Shown here piece after piece: positions 22,100 to 34,208 of a stretch of 64,000 nt of DNA. Under the pieces are notes generated by a model. It saw nothing but the letters and a program-made list of their open reading frames with translations. It searched no databases and was not told the origin of the DNA. This stretch comes from Morinoia aosen (lineage: Eukaryota > Arthropoda > Malacostraca > Amphipoda > Talitridae): the NCBI GenBank assembly GCA_030386875.1, contig CM059571.1, positions 27,832,355 to 27,896,354 of the forward strand, read 5' to 3'. A program made the position numbers and the translations under genes. The first letter of the stretch is position 1, and the number at the start of each line of letters is the position of its first letter.

Positions 22100-23580
22100 A
22101 TTCTAACTGAACTTCACTCTTTTTCTAGTCAAATCGTTGCACAATACAAATAGAAAAACTTTGAGTCCTTCATAGAAACAATGGGGTTCACATTTTTAAT
22201 GCAAGTTCTGGAAAATGTAAACTTTTACCTGGTAGAAACGGAATTTGTTTTAAGGAAGAAATTTAGACGCAGGGAGGCGCGAAGTGAGGGAGCGGAAGGG
22301 TCTGGAGGCGGCCTGCTAACTTGATAACTCCACTAAAAACTTTTCAAAACTTGTGCGGCCACCAGCTCACTGCTGTGTACACAACCAATTTTGCACAATT
22401 CAATAAGGGAGTGCTTTCGCATCGGCGCCCCAACGCTAGCAACCTGAGAACCTTTCGAAAATGTTATTCGTGCAGATTCACATTCTGAAGCTTTGAACTG
22501 GCTTTGAGCGGCTTAGGTCATTGTAGCACGCAACTGAACCTTGTTGCGAAAGGTTTTCCCGGATGTAGCGATTTAGGTTTTGGTATGACTTTATTGAATT
22601 AATAAAATGAGATCAAAATAAGCTATAAGTGTATCATATGAATTGAAAGGAACACACGTGGTATCATTTTGATTAAAAATGCGGAGAATTTCTTTATCGC
22701 ATGAAGTGATGTAGTAATTTTGAATGAGAATGAACGAAAGTTGAGGTGTACCACACCAGTTCGTAAAAGCTTCCAGCGGCAATCAAAAATATCTCTCAGT
22801 AAAGCTCACAGTCCTGCACCAATTATCATTGCAAAGCGCAATGTTTTCAGTTGAGTTTTTGTCGAAATTTTATTCAGTATTTTTTTTAAACAACTGAAAT
22901 GCTCCCAGCGGGTTTTATAACAATGACTAAATTATTTGGTGTTTAAATTGACACTTCACGCTCAACTTAGATGCTGAAAAAGCGATTTGTGTATTACTTT
23001 TATGTTCCAGAATTAAAGTTACAGAAAATATTCAGATATAGATGACAAATAATTCTCTGATAAATATCATCAGCAACAATTGAACCAAATTAAAGACAAT
23101 TAAAGCAACAGATCAATTTTGATATCTAATGTGAGAAAAACAAGAGAGATTTCCCCTGAGGCGAGGCAGCTCGTCGCTGAGAACACGTAAACACGGTGAT
23201 CGGTCATTTTACTACCAAGTGGGTCGTAGCATCGTATGGCGAATGTCTTGCTTTTGCACGAACTCCCTTCCAGAAAACGCCGTAAGATCTCCTTCCACTC
23301 TTCGTAAAAGTGTGCGAAAATGACATCATGGCCTATCGAAGACCTGTCCGGACAGAATGGCATAGTTTGTAGGCATGTACGAGCCTTAACTTATTGCAGG
23401 CCTTGGGTTGATGTTCACCACATAAGGCCTGTGGAGCTGAATGTTATAGTGGCGCTAACCCTGCGTCTCAAATTCTTTCATACCTCTGGGTGTCAAAACG
23501 AGATTCATTCTTAGAGAAGGTATAACGTCGTGGAAAGAAAAACGACGCTTAGGTTTATCTAAGAGCGCGGCAAGATCTGC
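22100..23580. other. No gene recognised
   Basis: A GC-richer patch at 22260-22450 and opposite-strand ORFs at 23100-23514 (87 and 64 codons) show no recognisable domain or convincing splice sites. They may be remnants of an old element. Confidence 0.35.
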
Positions 23581-23591
23581 TGTGACTAGAG

Positions 23592-24198
23592 CAGAGGTTC
23601 TCAAACTGTGAGTAAATTACCCACTATTTTGTAGTGAAAATTTAACCGCCTGGAACGACATGAAAATTTATTTTTTTGTTTAACAGTTGTCAAGAGCGTA
23701 TAGAGTAGACTACTTAGTTTCCTGCAGTATTTAGACTTGATGGGTGGATTTGGAAGTGGAGGGTGGTTTTAAATGGGTACAAAAAAGAATTCCAGAACTT
23801 TAATAATATAATTCACGCTAGTTAGGTTAGGCTTAGGATCAATTACTGTTGAAATAATAGTTAAAGTATAAGGTAGAGAATGGTATTCATAAATAGCACG
23901 ACTGCCTTGTATAAAACTGCCTTGTAATAAATACGTCTGCATCGTTGCAAATTATACAACTGCCTTGCAATAAATTATTTTTATGATTAATGCTCATCAC
24001 ATAATTTAACTATTGCAAATAATGTATTGTCATGAATATCCATTTCCTGCTTTAAATATAATATCGCCGTCAATAAAAGTTTCATGAGTTAAATTTAGTT
24101 TTACTGTGTCCTTGTAGTTGGCGACAACCGAGTGTGGGTAATGAAATTTCATGAGTGGGTAACGCCTGAAGAAACTAACAAAAGTTTCGGAGACGCTG
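23592..24198 (+). mobile_element. hAT-type MITE (607 bp)
   Basis: Starts CAGAGGTTCTCAAACT and ends AGTTTCGGAGACGCTG, imperfect inverted repeats of the hAT CAG-start type, each followed inward by a TTACCCACT-like block. The flanking 8-mers GACTAGAG (23584-23591) and AGCTAGAG (24199-24206) match at 6 of 8 positions. The left ~420 bp is homologous to the complement of about 27330-27705, so it is the same family as the element at 26546-27708. Confidence 0.7.
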
Positions 24199-24209
24199 AG
24201 CTAGAGGGA

Positions 24210-25230
24210 GTAACTTCTGCCCCACAGCAGGATGGAGTGCCACTGAACGTTGCGGTCCCAAATAATACATCGTTATGGCGCAAGGCTTACGGCGGCTCTG
24301 TCAGAACTCGTTCGGAGTGTCAATGGTTGAGAATTTGGTTATTTCATCGAAGAAAAGCATAATCTACCCAAATATTTGCTCAAAATTAAAATACAACAGT
24401 CGTGAACAGAATGGATGGGCATTTTGTAGGCATAACTTGTAATATTATTGTGGGCTTCCATGATTTCGAATTTCAAAATTTTTAGGCCTTAAAAGTAATT
24501 AAATTAGAAAAAGATTTTACAGAATCTGTTGTAATTTGAATACTTTTTGGAACGCCCCAATAATTATTTTTGAGATTTTTAAAGTAAGGAAAAGATTTAA
24601 TATTGGTTCATACCTGAAATAAGACAAAGTTCAAACCTCAACTGCCATGTATTTAGCTCATCGTTGCGTGATCTTTGCTAGGTATTCTAAATGGCAGGCT
24701 GAGAGCACGCAGAGAAAATATTCGTTTCTTTATATGCTCTTTCAGCTTTTATCAATAAGGTAATGATTCCTAGCTACATTCCGTTCATTTATTTACTTTC
24801 AGTTTTTAAGTGCTCATTATAAACTGATGAAAATATATATGTAGGAAAGTTGGGCATAACGTAGGGAAGCATGACATTCGTATGAAAAATTTCCATTGGT
24901 TTCTTCAACGCACGATGTTATTAATATAGCCCAGATTTCTAGCATTTATCATATTAATACTATAACGACTATAAATGCAAGTTAAAAATTACATTTATAG
25001 CAAAAATGCTATTTTACTTTAAACGCTATTTTGACCAGGAACATAGGCAAAGAGTAGTCATTATGCTATAAATGACTATAAACCTGTAGTAACTAGTTGT
25101 AGACGAAGAAAAGAAAGAAAGAAAGAAAGAAGAGCTGTTTATTTTCAAAAAGTTGTTACATGAGATGCATGGCAACATATTGGGTTTTAAAAATTTCTTA
25201 ATATAAGACGTCCTTAGACAAACGTAACAA
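24210..25230. other. Non-coding; short GAAA tract at about 25105-25135
   Basis: No gene seen. A 76-codon ORF across 24132-24362 straddles the MITE boundary and so is not a single ancestral reading frame. Confidence 0.4.
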
Positions 25231-25234
25231 ACGT

Positions 25235-25945
25235 ACAAACGTACCAAACAAACGTACTAATAGACAAACTATACGAGGCGTACTAATAGACAGACCATAC
25301 GAGGCATACTAATAGACAAACTATACTAGGTGTACTAATATACAAACCATACGAGGCGTACTCATAGACAAACTGTACGAGGTGAACTAATAGACAAATA
25401 AAACGAGGTGGGCTAATAAACAAATCATACGTGTACTAATAGACAAACCAAACGAGACATGCTAATAGATTAACCGTATCATGGGCTAATTAAATCAAAA
25501 ATATTATCTAATGGATGTTTTATACTTCATGAGAGTGCTGACAACTTATTAATAATTTAAATGCTACTAGAGAATTCTTTAGAATGTCCAAATTGTAAGT
25601 TGAAACGAAGTAAGACAAGACGAAAAACGCTGTACCAAATCAGATTGTAACACCTTCGTAAATGATTATCCAGTAGTGAGAAAAAGTTAACCACAAAGTA
25701 ATTTATAAAAAAACGCAAAACGACACGCACATCTAAAAACACGTAAACAAACGCATACGAAAACTGAAATTCATAGCTTGTTCAACATTCAGATAGAACA
25801 ATAATTTTTCACGACTCCTATGCTCAAATTGCGCTTTATTTCATTTGTCTATTTGTATTTTTCATTCATTATCTCCACAGAAACGCCCTATGTGGTAGTG
25901 ATAGGCCTATTTTTGAATCATTTAACGAGTGCGATAAATTTATTT
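25235..25945 (-). repeat. Dispersed repeat with ~26-bp satellite tail, inverted copy
   Basis: About nine units containing ACTAATAGACAAAC and ATACGAGGCGT at 25235-25480 are followed by sequence matching the complement of 15385-15830 (CAAAAATATTATCT, CTACTAGAGAATTC, TTCATAGCTTGTTCAACAT). It is the longest satellite tail of the family in this window. Confidence 0.75.
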
Positions 25946-26379
25946 ACTGGACAATGTAAAGAACATTGATGCTTTTTTTTGCGTAAAAGTGAATCATTTT
26001 TACCACTGGAAATTTTCCGAGGCGTTAAAAATGGCCTCAATATATGCTGATCCTTAGCAGTTTGTACCCGATGCGCTTTCACTTACGGTATTTCAACATT
26101 TTTATTCGAAAGTACGGCCTGTAAAAAATATTACTCGTTTTTTACAGCTGTGTATGAAAAAAACTGATGAATTGTAGCTAAAACTTGCAAAGTTTTACGT
26201 GCTATTTAGCTACAAATAAGAACTATTTTACTAGAAATATAAACTACTTCGCTATTTAACCTACAGTTTCAACTTTTTGTAGTGCTATTTTGACCGTATT
26301 TTTGGTGCTATTTTGACCACTTTTTTCGGACTAGAATTCCAGTTATTAACGAATTTTTAAATTAATTTTTTCTAGTTCT

Positions 26380-26545
26380 CAAGGTCCAGACACCTTGAAC
26401 TGAAGGGCTAATCAGACCTAAACTAAACGTCCAGGCCTACTTATACTGGAGGTGAAGGATGACCTAAACTGAACGTCTCGGAAGACTTAAAGGCACAGAC
26501 AGATCTAAATTAGACTCTAGGTCCATTAAAACTCAAGGTGTACGG
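26380..26545 (+). repeat. Degenerate minisatellite, left part
   Basis: Irregular ~28-bp units around AAGGTCTAGGCAGACCT and GACCTAAACTGAACGTC. The array continues at 27709-27840; the hAT element between them is an insertion into it. Confidence 0.5.
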
Positions 26546-26603
26546 CAGAGCTTCCCAAACTTTTATCTTTGTAACCGTATTTACTGACGCGCCATCAAAT
26601 GCT

Positions 26604-26921
26604 TTAAGCTTGGTCACTTGTTCTTAGGGAGTACTTTGATGTACCTTTAACGAAACTTGTTATTTTTGTCTGTTTAGGTTTAGTGCTTTCACTACTGCTC
26701 TCCCTTGCATGAGGGCGCTTTGTTCCAGTACGAATTCTGTCTCGTGAGCTACTGGTTGGCGCAGGTGAGTCTACAATTCCAGGCTTCACTATGTTGTGTT
26801 TACTCTTTAGGTGATGTAACTAACCACTGGTAGACCAGTGCGGGAAATTCTTGCTGCACTTTATATACTTCGCACTTTCTCCAGTTGCATCTTTAACATA
26901 GTATCGCCAGTCTTGAGCTCT
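26604..26921 (-). pseudogene. BED-type zinc finger fragment of a hAT transposase
   Basis: The minus frame from about 26915 reads QDWRYYVKDATGES, then IKCSKNFPHWSTSG, an in-frame stop, then LHHLKSKHN: a BED finger (aromatic start, Cys, then His-x4-His) with its second Cys lost. It is followed by the Ser/Pro-rich linker and KQTKITSFV motif typical of hAT transposases N-terminal to the core, then a stop. The catalytic domain is deleted. Confidence 0.65.
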
Positions 26922-26934
26922 CTAATTGATTAAT

Positions 26935-27250
26935 CATGTTAAACAGCTTGATTTTAAATTATTTCTCATTCACATCTTGAAATATGTATGCTATTTAGAA
27001 TCCCGAGGATTCCCGGGAAACAGCAGGATTTTAAGTAATTTTCTCACTAATGTCTTGAAATATGTATACTATTTAGAAGCCCAGAAATTCCTGGAAACAG
27101 CATGACTTTAAGTTATTTCCTCACTAATATCTTGACATATTTATACTATTGAGAATCCCATGAATTCATGCAAAACATAGTAATTTTAAGTTATTTCTCA
27201 CTATTATCTTGAAATATGGATACTATTTAGAATCCCAGGGAATTCACGGG
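26935..27250 (+). repeat. 78-bp tandem repeat, about four copies
   Basis: Each unit carries TCTTGAAATATGTATACTA then TTTAGAATCCC and a TTTTAAGTTATTTCTCAC-like block, with spacing of 77-79 bp. It lies inside the hAT derivative. Confidence 0.8.
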
Positions 27251-27708
27251 GGAAAAAGAATTCCGGACCGGGAAATATCAGCTCCAAATCGTTCGGGATC
27301 TCGGGATGCAAACCCTAAATACAATATTTGCCACAGTTAAATTATAGGATAAGAATTAATCATGAAAACAATTCATTACAAGGCAGTTGTATAATTTATT
27401 ACAATGCAGTGGTGCTTTTAGAGCTACCATTCCCTAACTTAAACTTTAATATTATTCTAACTGTAATTTATCCTAAACCCAACTAAACTAACGTCAATTA
27501 TTTTCTTGAAGTTCTAGAATTCTTTGTTGTACCCATTTGAAACCACCCTCAAAAACTAACATCAAGTCTAAATACTGCAGGAAGATAAGTAATCTACTCT
27601 ACACTCATAATATATGTTGAACGAAAAAACCTGTTTTCAAGTCATTACTCACTGCCAAATTTTCATCACCCACTAGCGGGTAATTTACCCACAGTTTGGA
27701 AACTTCTA

Positions 27709-27840
27709 GTTTAGGCAGACTTGAGCTCACGGTCTACGCAGACATGACCTAGATGTCTAGTAGGACGTAAGTTCAAGGTCTAAGTAGACTCTGAGTCGAG
27801 GTAGACATAAACTCATAGAATTGGCAGACACATTGAAACT
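27709..27840 (+). repeat. Degenerate minisatellite, right part
   Basis: Continues the array of 26380-26545 with units such as AAGGTCTAAGTAGACTCTGA and GAGGTAGACATAAACTC. Confidence 0.5.
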
Positions 27841-28116
27841 TCGCTAAAGTCAAAGAGTATTAGCCCAAGGTTCGTTCGACTTAGTTTGAATTTTTGTGTG
27901 TGTAACAGCTGGAATCCGACTGCATTTCACCTACGGTATCAACTTTTCTGTAATATGGTGAAAGAACTGTGCGATGCGATAAACGGGAAACGTCTGAAAT
28001 CTTTTCCGAAATATTTTTCATCGAAGTAAAGTGCACTATATGCGTCCACCAAAGTATTACACCGAATAAATTAAGTATTTTTTATCGAGACAACATTTTC
28101 AATTGCAATGAATTTG

Positions 28117-29359
28117 GGTAAATGTTGAGGACTTGACCATAATTGATTTTCGAATTTTCGATGCCTAAATAATGTTAATCAGATCAAAAGAAACAAGTTT
28201 TCTTCAATGCACTTTCCGTCGGAAACGAGTATTTTAAAAGTTATAGCGGTAAATGTGTTAACGGAACTCCAGTGTTTAAGGCGGGAATAAATAAATAAGG
28301 GAAACATCACCCTATTACAAACGTAAAGAGGTTGGGTCGAGAGGGGTAGCCACAGTTCTTTTAGTGAAAATTATAAATCAATTTAAATTCTACTATGCAT
28401 AAACATAGTTAATGAGATGACGAGTTATATTTTCGATGCGAAAGATTTAATTCGAATGTTCCCAGATACGTCGAACCCACACTATACCGGGGTTGAAGTC
28501 ACGGACGGACTTGCGGTCATCTCAAGGCTGCCAGTTACGGTGAAGTAGCGGTAAACACTTTATTACAAACGTAAAGAGTTTGGATCGTGAGAGGTAGCCA
28601 CAGTTCTTTTATTTAAAATTATAAATAAAGTAAAATTTTAGTATGCATTAACATAGATAATGAGATAAAGAAATATATTCTCGATCCGAACGACTTAATT
28701 CGAATGTTCTCAGATACATCGAACCCACGACATACCGGGGTTGAAGCTACGGACCAGCGGTCATCTCATTGCCAGTTACGTCGGAGCAACGGTCATGGGC
28801 GGCTACGTGTGTTTCGTGTGAATCTGATTACTTCAGCACAATAGGCGAATTCATGCAAAAAAAAATTGTGAAGCAGTTGCGTTTCTGAAAGAGCACGGTG
28901 TCTTGTCATTTTCACGGTGTCGGTGTCATTTTGGGGTTTTCCCCTTCTTTTTATCGGGCTTGGACAGACTCGATCATTCGACGTAATGGGTCGGTTACAA
29001 CCTTTTTTTATAATTTTCACTAGAAGAACTGTTGCTACCCCTCACGACCCAACCTCTTTACGTTTTTAATAGGGGGTTTGCTTCTCTTATTTATTTTTTC
29101 CCGCATCAAACATTGGAGTTATGGCGAAGTCGGCTTGGTTGGCGCGCGGCAACGCCTGTTTACTTTCACGTCGGACCGCGCGGTATATTTTTTCCCGCCT
29201 GATACAATGGAGTTCCGGTAACTCATTTACCGCTATAACTTGTAAAATACTCATTTCCGACGGGAAGTGCATTGAAGACAACTTATTTATTTTGATCTCA
29301 TTATTATTTAGGCATCGAAAATTCGAAAATCAATTATGGTCAAGTCCTCAACATTTACC
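28117..29359. mobile_element. GGTAAAT-family MITE, copy C with nested payload (1243 bp)
   Basis: Starts GGTAAATGTTGAGGACTTGA and ends with its complement; flanked by an exact 8-bp duplication TGAATTTG (28109-28116, 29360-29367). Outer arms match copies A, B and D. The centre contains a foldback-type insertion whose arms carry ACAAACGTAAAGAGGTTGGG, the same block as the nested foldback at 2927-3611, plus a 248-bp tandem duplication. No transposase. Confidence 0.85.
28311..28805 (+). repeat. 248-bp tandem duplication inside MITE copy C
   Basis: ATTACAAACGTAAAGAG at 28314 recurs at 28562 and similarity continues through TCGAACCCAC, ATACCGGGGTTGAAG and GCGGTCATCTCA at the end of each unit. Two copies. 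Confidence 0.8.
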
Positions 29360-29369
29360 TGAATTTGTT

Positions 29370-31260
29370 TGAAATTCTTTCAGAGAACGCCTAACTTTCA
29401 GAAATTATTTTCCGTATAGAACCGAAGAAAAAAAGTAAGAAGAGGTATATCTTGCATTCCTCCCATGGCGAGCATGGGGGACGCAAGAGAAGGATCTGAA
29501 CAGCTACGCCACTGACTGTCGATAACACACACTTTGAGAAATCTGCTAGCCTTCCGTTCTTGGGGAGAAAACACCTGAGTAAATTATTATTTCAAAGCTC
29601 ACAACTTCCCCACGCCACTCTCATTAATTGGAGCGAATCTCGCGTTCTAGGGGTCAGTCTCCTGAAGCCCTGAAGCGTCCTCTAGCCTTGGCCAGCGCTG
29701 CTACTCGACAACTTTGCAACATTTGCCCCAAGGACCGGCAGTTGGAGAAAGATTATAAGTGCGACCAAGGAGTAAAAGTTTTCTAAATTAGCCTCACTAA
29801 AAGTTTAGAGCAAATGTCAGGCGCTTGGAAGTTTGTGCAGCGCAGTTGCAGATGTGGATGCTCGGCCGTGTCGTGCGGGGCATCGCTTCACGACCCGCGA
29901 CCTCTCCGTCATGACACTAATTTGGGGCGCAACTCAGGCACTAGACACTCGAATTATATGAGATTTCCAGCACAGAAAACTCTGACATTAGGCAGGAACT
30001 GCAGTGGGGACAACAAGGCAGGAGTAAAGCGCTGTAAAAATGTAACTACTGCTATTAGAATTTACGAGACTATAAGTCACAAAAACAGTTGTTAGAGACT
30101 TTTTCCCGATACTTTTGCGCAAATATGGTGCTATGCAATCTAGATAATAGATTAGAATTGAAGAGTTACAATAAAATCTTCAAAACTAATATGTTTTCAA
30201 TATTTTTGTCTTTTCTAAAGAAACATTAGTAGAAGATATATCACTGACGCTATCTGTAATCTTTAATATTTTTTATAGTCATATGTTGCATAGAAGAAAT
30301 TACAAAAGAGTCACACAAAAGTTTTCTCCATTTCGTTTTCAGGACTCCTTCAAAATGCAGTCACGGGAGAAATTTAAAAAATCTTTCAATTTCGCTGTCG
30401 TGATTCAACGCCCAACACAAGGCAGGAAATCGGTGTAGAGCGTGAAGCGTCGCCTGTTTGTTCAGCATGACCGTTCTAGTGCTAGACAATTTCGTGAAGT
30501 GTTGCATAAAATAATAAAGACTAGCAATATTGTCGTAGCCTGTTAGGATTACAACAGTGCCTTAAAACTAACTCTTTTAACATAAAAATAGTCTTTTATG
30601 TGTCTAAGCTTTCAATATTCAAATGAATTTTAGTGATTTCTCTTTGTACAGCTAAATGGATTTTATGAAATGGCATTAAAAGAGCAGAAAAGATAGCAAA
30701 ACAGAACATGAAATTACGGAATTAAAATTAAAGTGTTCGGAACGTTATTTCTAATTTGGCTCATGAGCTTTCGAAAAAATGACGAAGTACGTTTATCAAA
30801 TATTTGAATAATATTTTTGAAGATTCTTGGGTAAATTCTGCCTCTTACTTGAACAGCCATGTAACATCATTACGATTAATTAATTTAGCCTAGTAATAAA
30901 ATACATTTGATCAATTTAAAAAAAGGAATAATTGGGTTTCATATAACACGAAAGTTTTTACTCAGCATGCTGCTTGGAGGAAATGTTACGGTTCCCTAAA
31001 TTAAGTTGTAAAGAATTATTTATTTCTTGGAGAAAGTTAAATGAGGCGCTTTTCCCCTGTTGTGGAGGGTCAGAATTTTTTAATAAATTTTGTCACGTCA
31101 TTTTCTGGTTCTTAGAAATTTTGTGCTCAGTGACAGGCATACTCCTTTCCTAATTGCAACATCAATCAATTCTGCTCGAGAATTCTTGCTTCATTACGCT
31201 TTTAGGATTCTATTTTTTTTTCATTTGCGACAAACTCCGCATCATTTCCTTCTTCTTTTA
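29370..31260. other. No gene recognised
   Basis: A GC-richer stretch at 29590-30010 contains a 93-codon ORF (29814-30095) of low complexity and no known domain. The rest is AT-rich. It may be intron if the plus-strand candidate gene is real. Confidence 0.35.
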
Positions 31261-31263
31261 CAG

Positions 31264-31592
31264 AAAATCAACCGGAGTTCGCCAACGGGCAAGTTGATAC
31301 CTCGTCCTGCTCTCGCAAAATGCGCAAGTCTGCGAATGCTCCGGAAAAACACACACGACCGTCGATATTCAAAGGAGCGGCTTTGAAAGCGCTTCCGTTG
31401 CTGAAAAAGTCACTTGGATGGGAGGCTGAAATGTTCTCATCGTGGGGCATAAAAGTGCAGTCGATGCATTGGAATCCCCTCCGGCGTGGAATGCATACGG
31501 CCAAACAATGCATAAGCCACATAACATTGATAATTTTTGATGCAGAAGAAGATCTTTATACGAGTTTTTTATTTAGCAGTTGGATTGCTAAA
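31264..31592 (+). CDS. Candidate second coding exon of plus-strand host gene
   Basis: A pyrimidine-rich acceptor (CCTTCTTCTTTTACAG) opens into a frame free of stops for about 360 bases. After two bases it reads NQPEFANGQVDTSSCS, RKMRKSANAPEKHTRPSIF, KGAALKALPLLKKSLGWEAE and so on; it is basic and Ser-rich at first and more hydrophobic later. The two leading bases complete the split codon left by the candidate exon at 14026-14071. Possible donors are GTAAAG at 31593 or GTGGGA at 31599. Product unknown; phase agreement alone has a one-in-three chance of being accidental. Confidence 0.35.
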
Positions 31593-31599
31593 GTAAAGG

Positions 31600-33077
31600 T
31601 GGGAAGTATTGCAGTTCTTAAATAAATTTTGTTGCTGTAGACGTTGAGTTAGTGGAAGTGACAAGAAATTTTTTAATACAGATTTCGTGATCAGTTGACT
31701 GCTGTTACTTTTTGATAAATTTAAACCATTGCGAGGAACCGGAGGAAAAGGTCAAACTTGGAGATCATAACTGATTTCACTGTGAATAAATGTCTTTCAT
31801 ACGTTTTAATTTGGTGGCTCTTAGCATTCATCGAAAATGTATATTTTAAAAGCATTTTTTTGTAACTGAAACAAACTCATTCAGACAATATGAATAGAGA
31901 GCAGCTCAATGATTTTTTTACAAATTTATTTGGCGGACATCGTTGTGGACTAAAATTCATTTGTATGTGTCACTAAGCATCGCTCTTAATTATGGTAAAA
32001 CAAGACCTTGACATGCTATTACAAAAAGGGAGACAAGACCAATGGTAGCAGCGAAATATAGATCCCTGCGCTAGAATATGAACGTAAATGCTTCTATGAC
32101 TTTCTGTTGCATTGGCGAGGGTTGCGATGCCTCGTACCTCGTCACAACTTATGAAAGTTAAATTTTAAGGGTGAAAGTTTATCTGCTGATAAACATTTTG
32201 CAAGGGATTTTTGTTCAGTATTTGACCATTTAAAGGCTAATGTAGTAAGAAAATCTGACGTTAGATCTTCAAATCTATAATATTAATGGGACATGTGTTT
32301 CTTGAAAATTTTCTTACCAATTTAAAATAAGAGAAACATTATGTTTCAAAATTAACACAAATAGAATAGTAAGATTGACGCGTGCCAATCGACTGAAACT
32401 CATCTTGGTAAAAAAATTTGCCTCCCTCTCACTTTTTGAGGAATCGCAAGCCTCCCAGTCATTTCTAGTTTATAATGCATGTATAAATGATTTAAAGATT
32501 GGTTTCATAGTCTGTTGGATCCATCCATGGGCCAAAACATGTTCGACTGAAAGGAGTCTCAACATTCAACGTGCGTTTTGCCGCTTGATAACTTCAGCGC
32601 CTACCGTGATGAATTGATACAATTATATAGTATATAATTATGCCGCTCACCTCCAGTAATTGTCACATCCCTAATCCAGTCAATATCTTAGCGAAAAATT
32701 AAGTTTGAAGCCTTATTTCAGGAATGTTTTCATTGTACAGATAGATAATTACCAAAAATATGAACTGTGCATCTCTTCAAAAGTCCATTTCCATGAGTTT
32801 CCATTTATTTTAATCGTTGAAATTTTGAACAAATACATCAATAATATTGGGACATGTTTCAGAAAATGGCAAACTAAGCCCAAGAGATGACAAAATATCT
32901 ATATAATTATTGCAAGTTACGATCATAACCATCGATATTTTAATTTTCAGTAAAACCTAGTAACTTTTTATCACACTTCTCCGTTCAACTCTGCAGATTT
33001 TGAAAAAGGTTTATTATATGAAGATTGTCCAGAAAGTCAAAACTCTTTCGCACATGCTCACCACGCGTATATACTGT
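31600..33077. other. AT-rich, nothing recognised
   Basis: Short ORFs at 32375-32617 and 32705-32890 have no motif or splice support. Confidence 0.4.
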
Positions 33078-33085
33078 ATCGTATC

Positions 33086-34177
33086 CAGTGTTGGGCTCGA
33101 AACTTCTAAAATGTTGCGGCGCAACCGCAACACCACAAAAAAAGTTGCGGCGCAACTGCAACAGCAACTTTGAAAAAACCAAAGTTGCGATCGCAACCGC
33201 AACTCGCAACCGCAACTTTTTAATTATTAAATGTAATAATTATTAACCGTTGTTCAATTTATTTTGAGTATATATTGCTATATGAATAAAAATAATATTA
33301 AGACATTCAAAATAGTGCATTGTCTTACTAAAAAAATTAATAGATCGAGTAAATGTGTGGACTAGATTTGAATGAAATATCAAGATACTGAAAGAAACGT
33401 TTCATTTGTAAATATAGCATGAACAATAAAATGAATTCCATTTTCTAATTGTAATGTTGAAAAGGTACTTACCTAGTAGCTATATTTTCATAGGAGTTCC
33501 GCATATATAGAAAAAAATTAGAAAACAGAAAAGTGCAGAACATTTGTATGGCCTATATGACGCATATAGAAAAGCCATGCATATGCTCCTGTAATATATG
33601 ATATTCCTCTGTTTTTTGTTGTTCCTCTGTTATGGTTTAATACTGGTTCATGATTTCAATGTGACAATGACAATGCACTGTAATGACGACCAACGTTGCC
33701 TTTCAAAAATATTAACATTTCAAAATGTTTGTCTGAAAGCCCAACACGTTGAGCACGTCACAATGTAGATTTGCCGTATTACACGTAATTTTACACCTAC
33801 AACTCACATCATTCCTAATAACATAAGTTGTATAATGAGTTACATTAAATATACTTATATACTATAAGCAAAGTGTATGTGTATCACTCTATCGCCTAAT
33901 GCTAATAATAAACACTTGCCAGATGGGTTGTACCCTGTACGGTTTAGTTTCAAACGAGTATGAAACGCTTATTAAACTTCATTGAAGTTATTTTAGAAAT
34001 TAAATTACCATTGTGATGTTGCGGTTGCGAGCTGCTGCCTGACACGTCAAAAATTGTTGCGATCGCAACAGATTAGCAACTTTCCAAAAATTGTTGTGGC
34101 GCAACCGCAACCACAACAGAAAAAGTTGCGATCGCAATTGCGGCCGCAACTTGTTGCGGCGCAACTGCCCAACACTG
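33086..34177. mobile_element. hAT-type MITE with GTTGCG subterminal arrays (1092 bp)
   Basis: Starts CAGTGTTGGGC and ends GCCCAACACTG, a perfect 11-bp inverted terminus of the hAT CAGTGTTGGG type, flanked by an exact 8-bp duplication ATCGTATC (33078-33085, 34178-34185). Just inside both ends are many GTTGCG / CGCAAC hexamers (GTTGCGGCGCAACCGCAAC), likely transposase-binding repeats (inference). The AT-rich middle has no ORF. Confidence 0.9.
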
Positions 34178-34208
34178 ATCGTATCGTTCATGAGACTGAG
34201 TGTTGCAG

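Larger units (their letters stand above)
26546..27708 (-). mobile_element. hAT deletion derivative, minus orientation
   Basis: Ends are CAGAGCTTCCCAAACTTTT on the left and, on the minus strand, TAGAAGTTTCCAAACTGTGG. It interrupts a minisatellite; the flanking 8-mers GTGTACGG and GTTTAGGC match at 5 of 8 positions and both resemble the repeat unit. It keeps a BED-finger fragment and a 78-bp tandem repeat but no catalytic core. Confidence 0.65.

Noticed and set aside
24132..24362. 76-codon ORF resembling a host exon
   Set aside because: It crosses the right boundary of the hAT-type MITE (24198), so the reading frame joins transposon and host DNA by chance.
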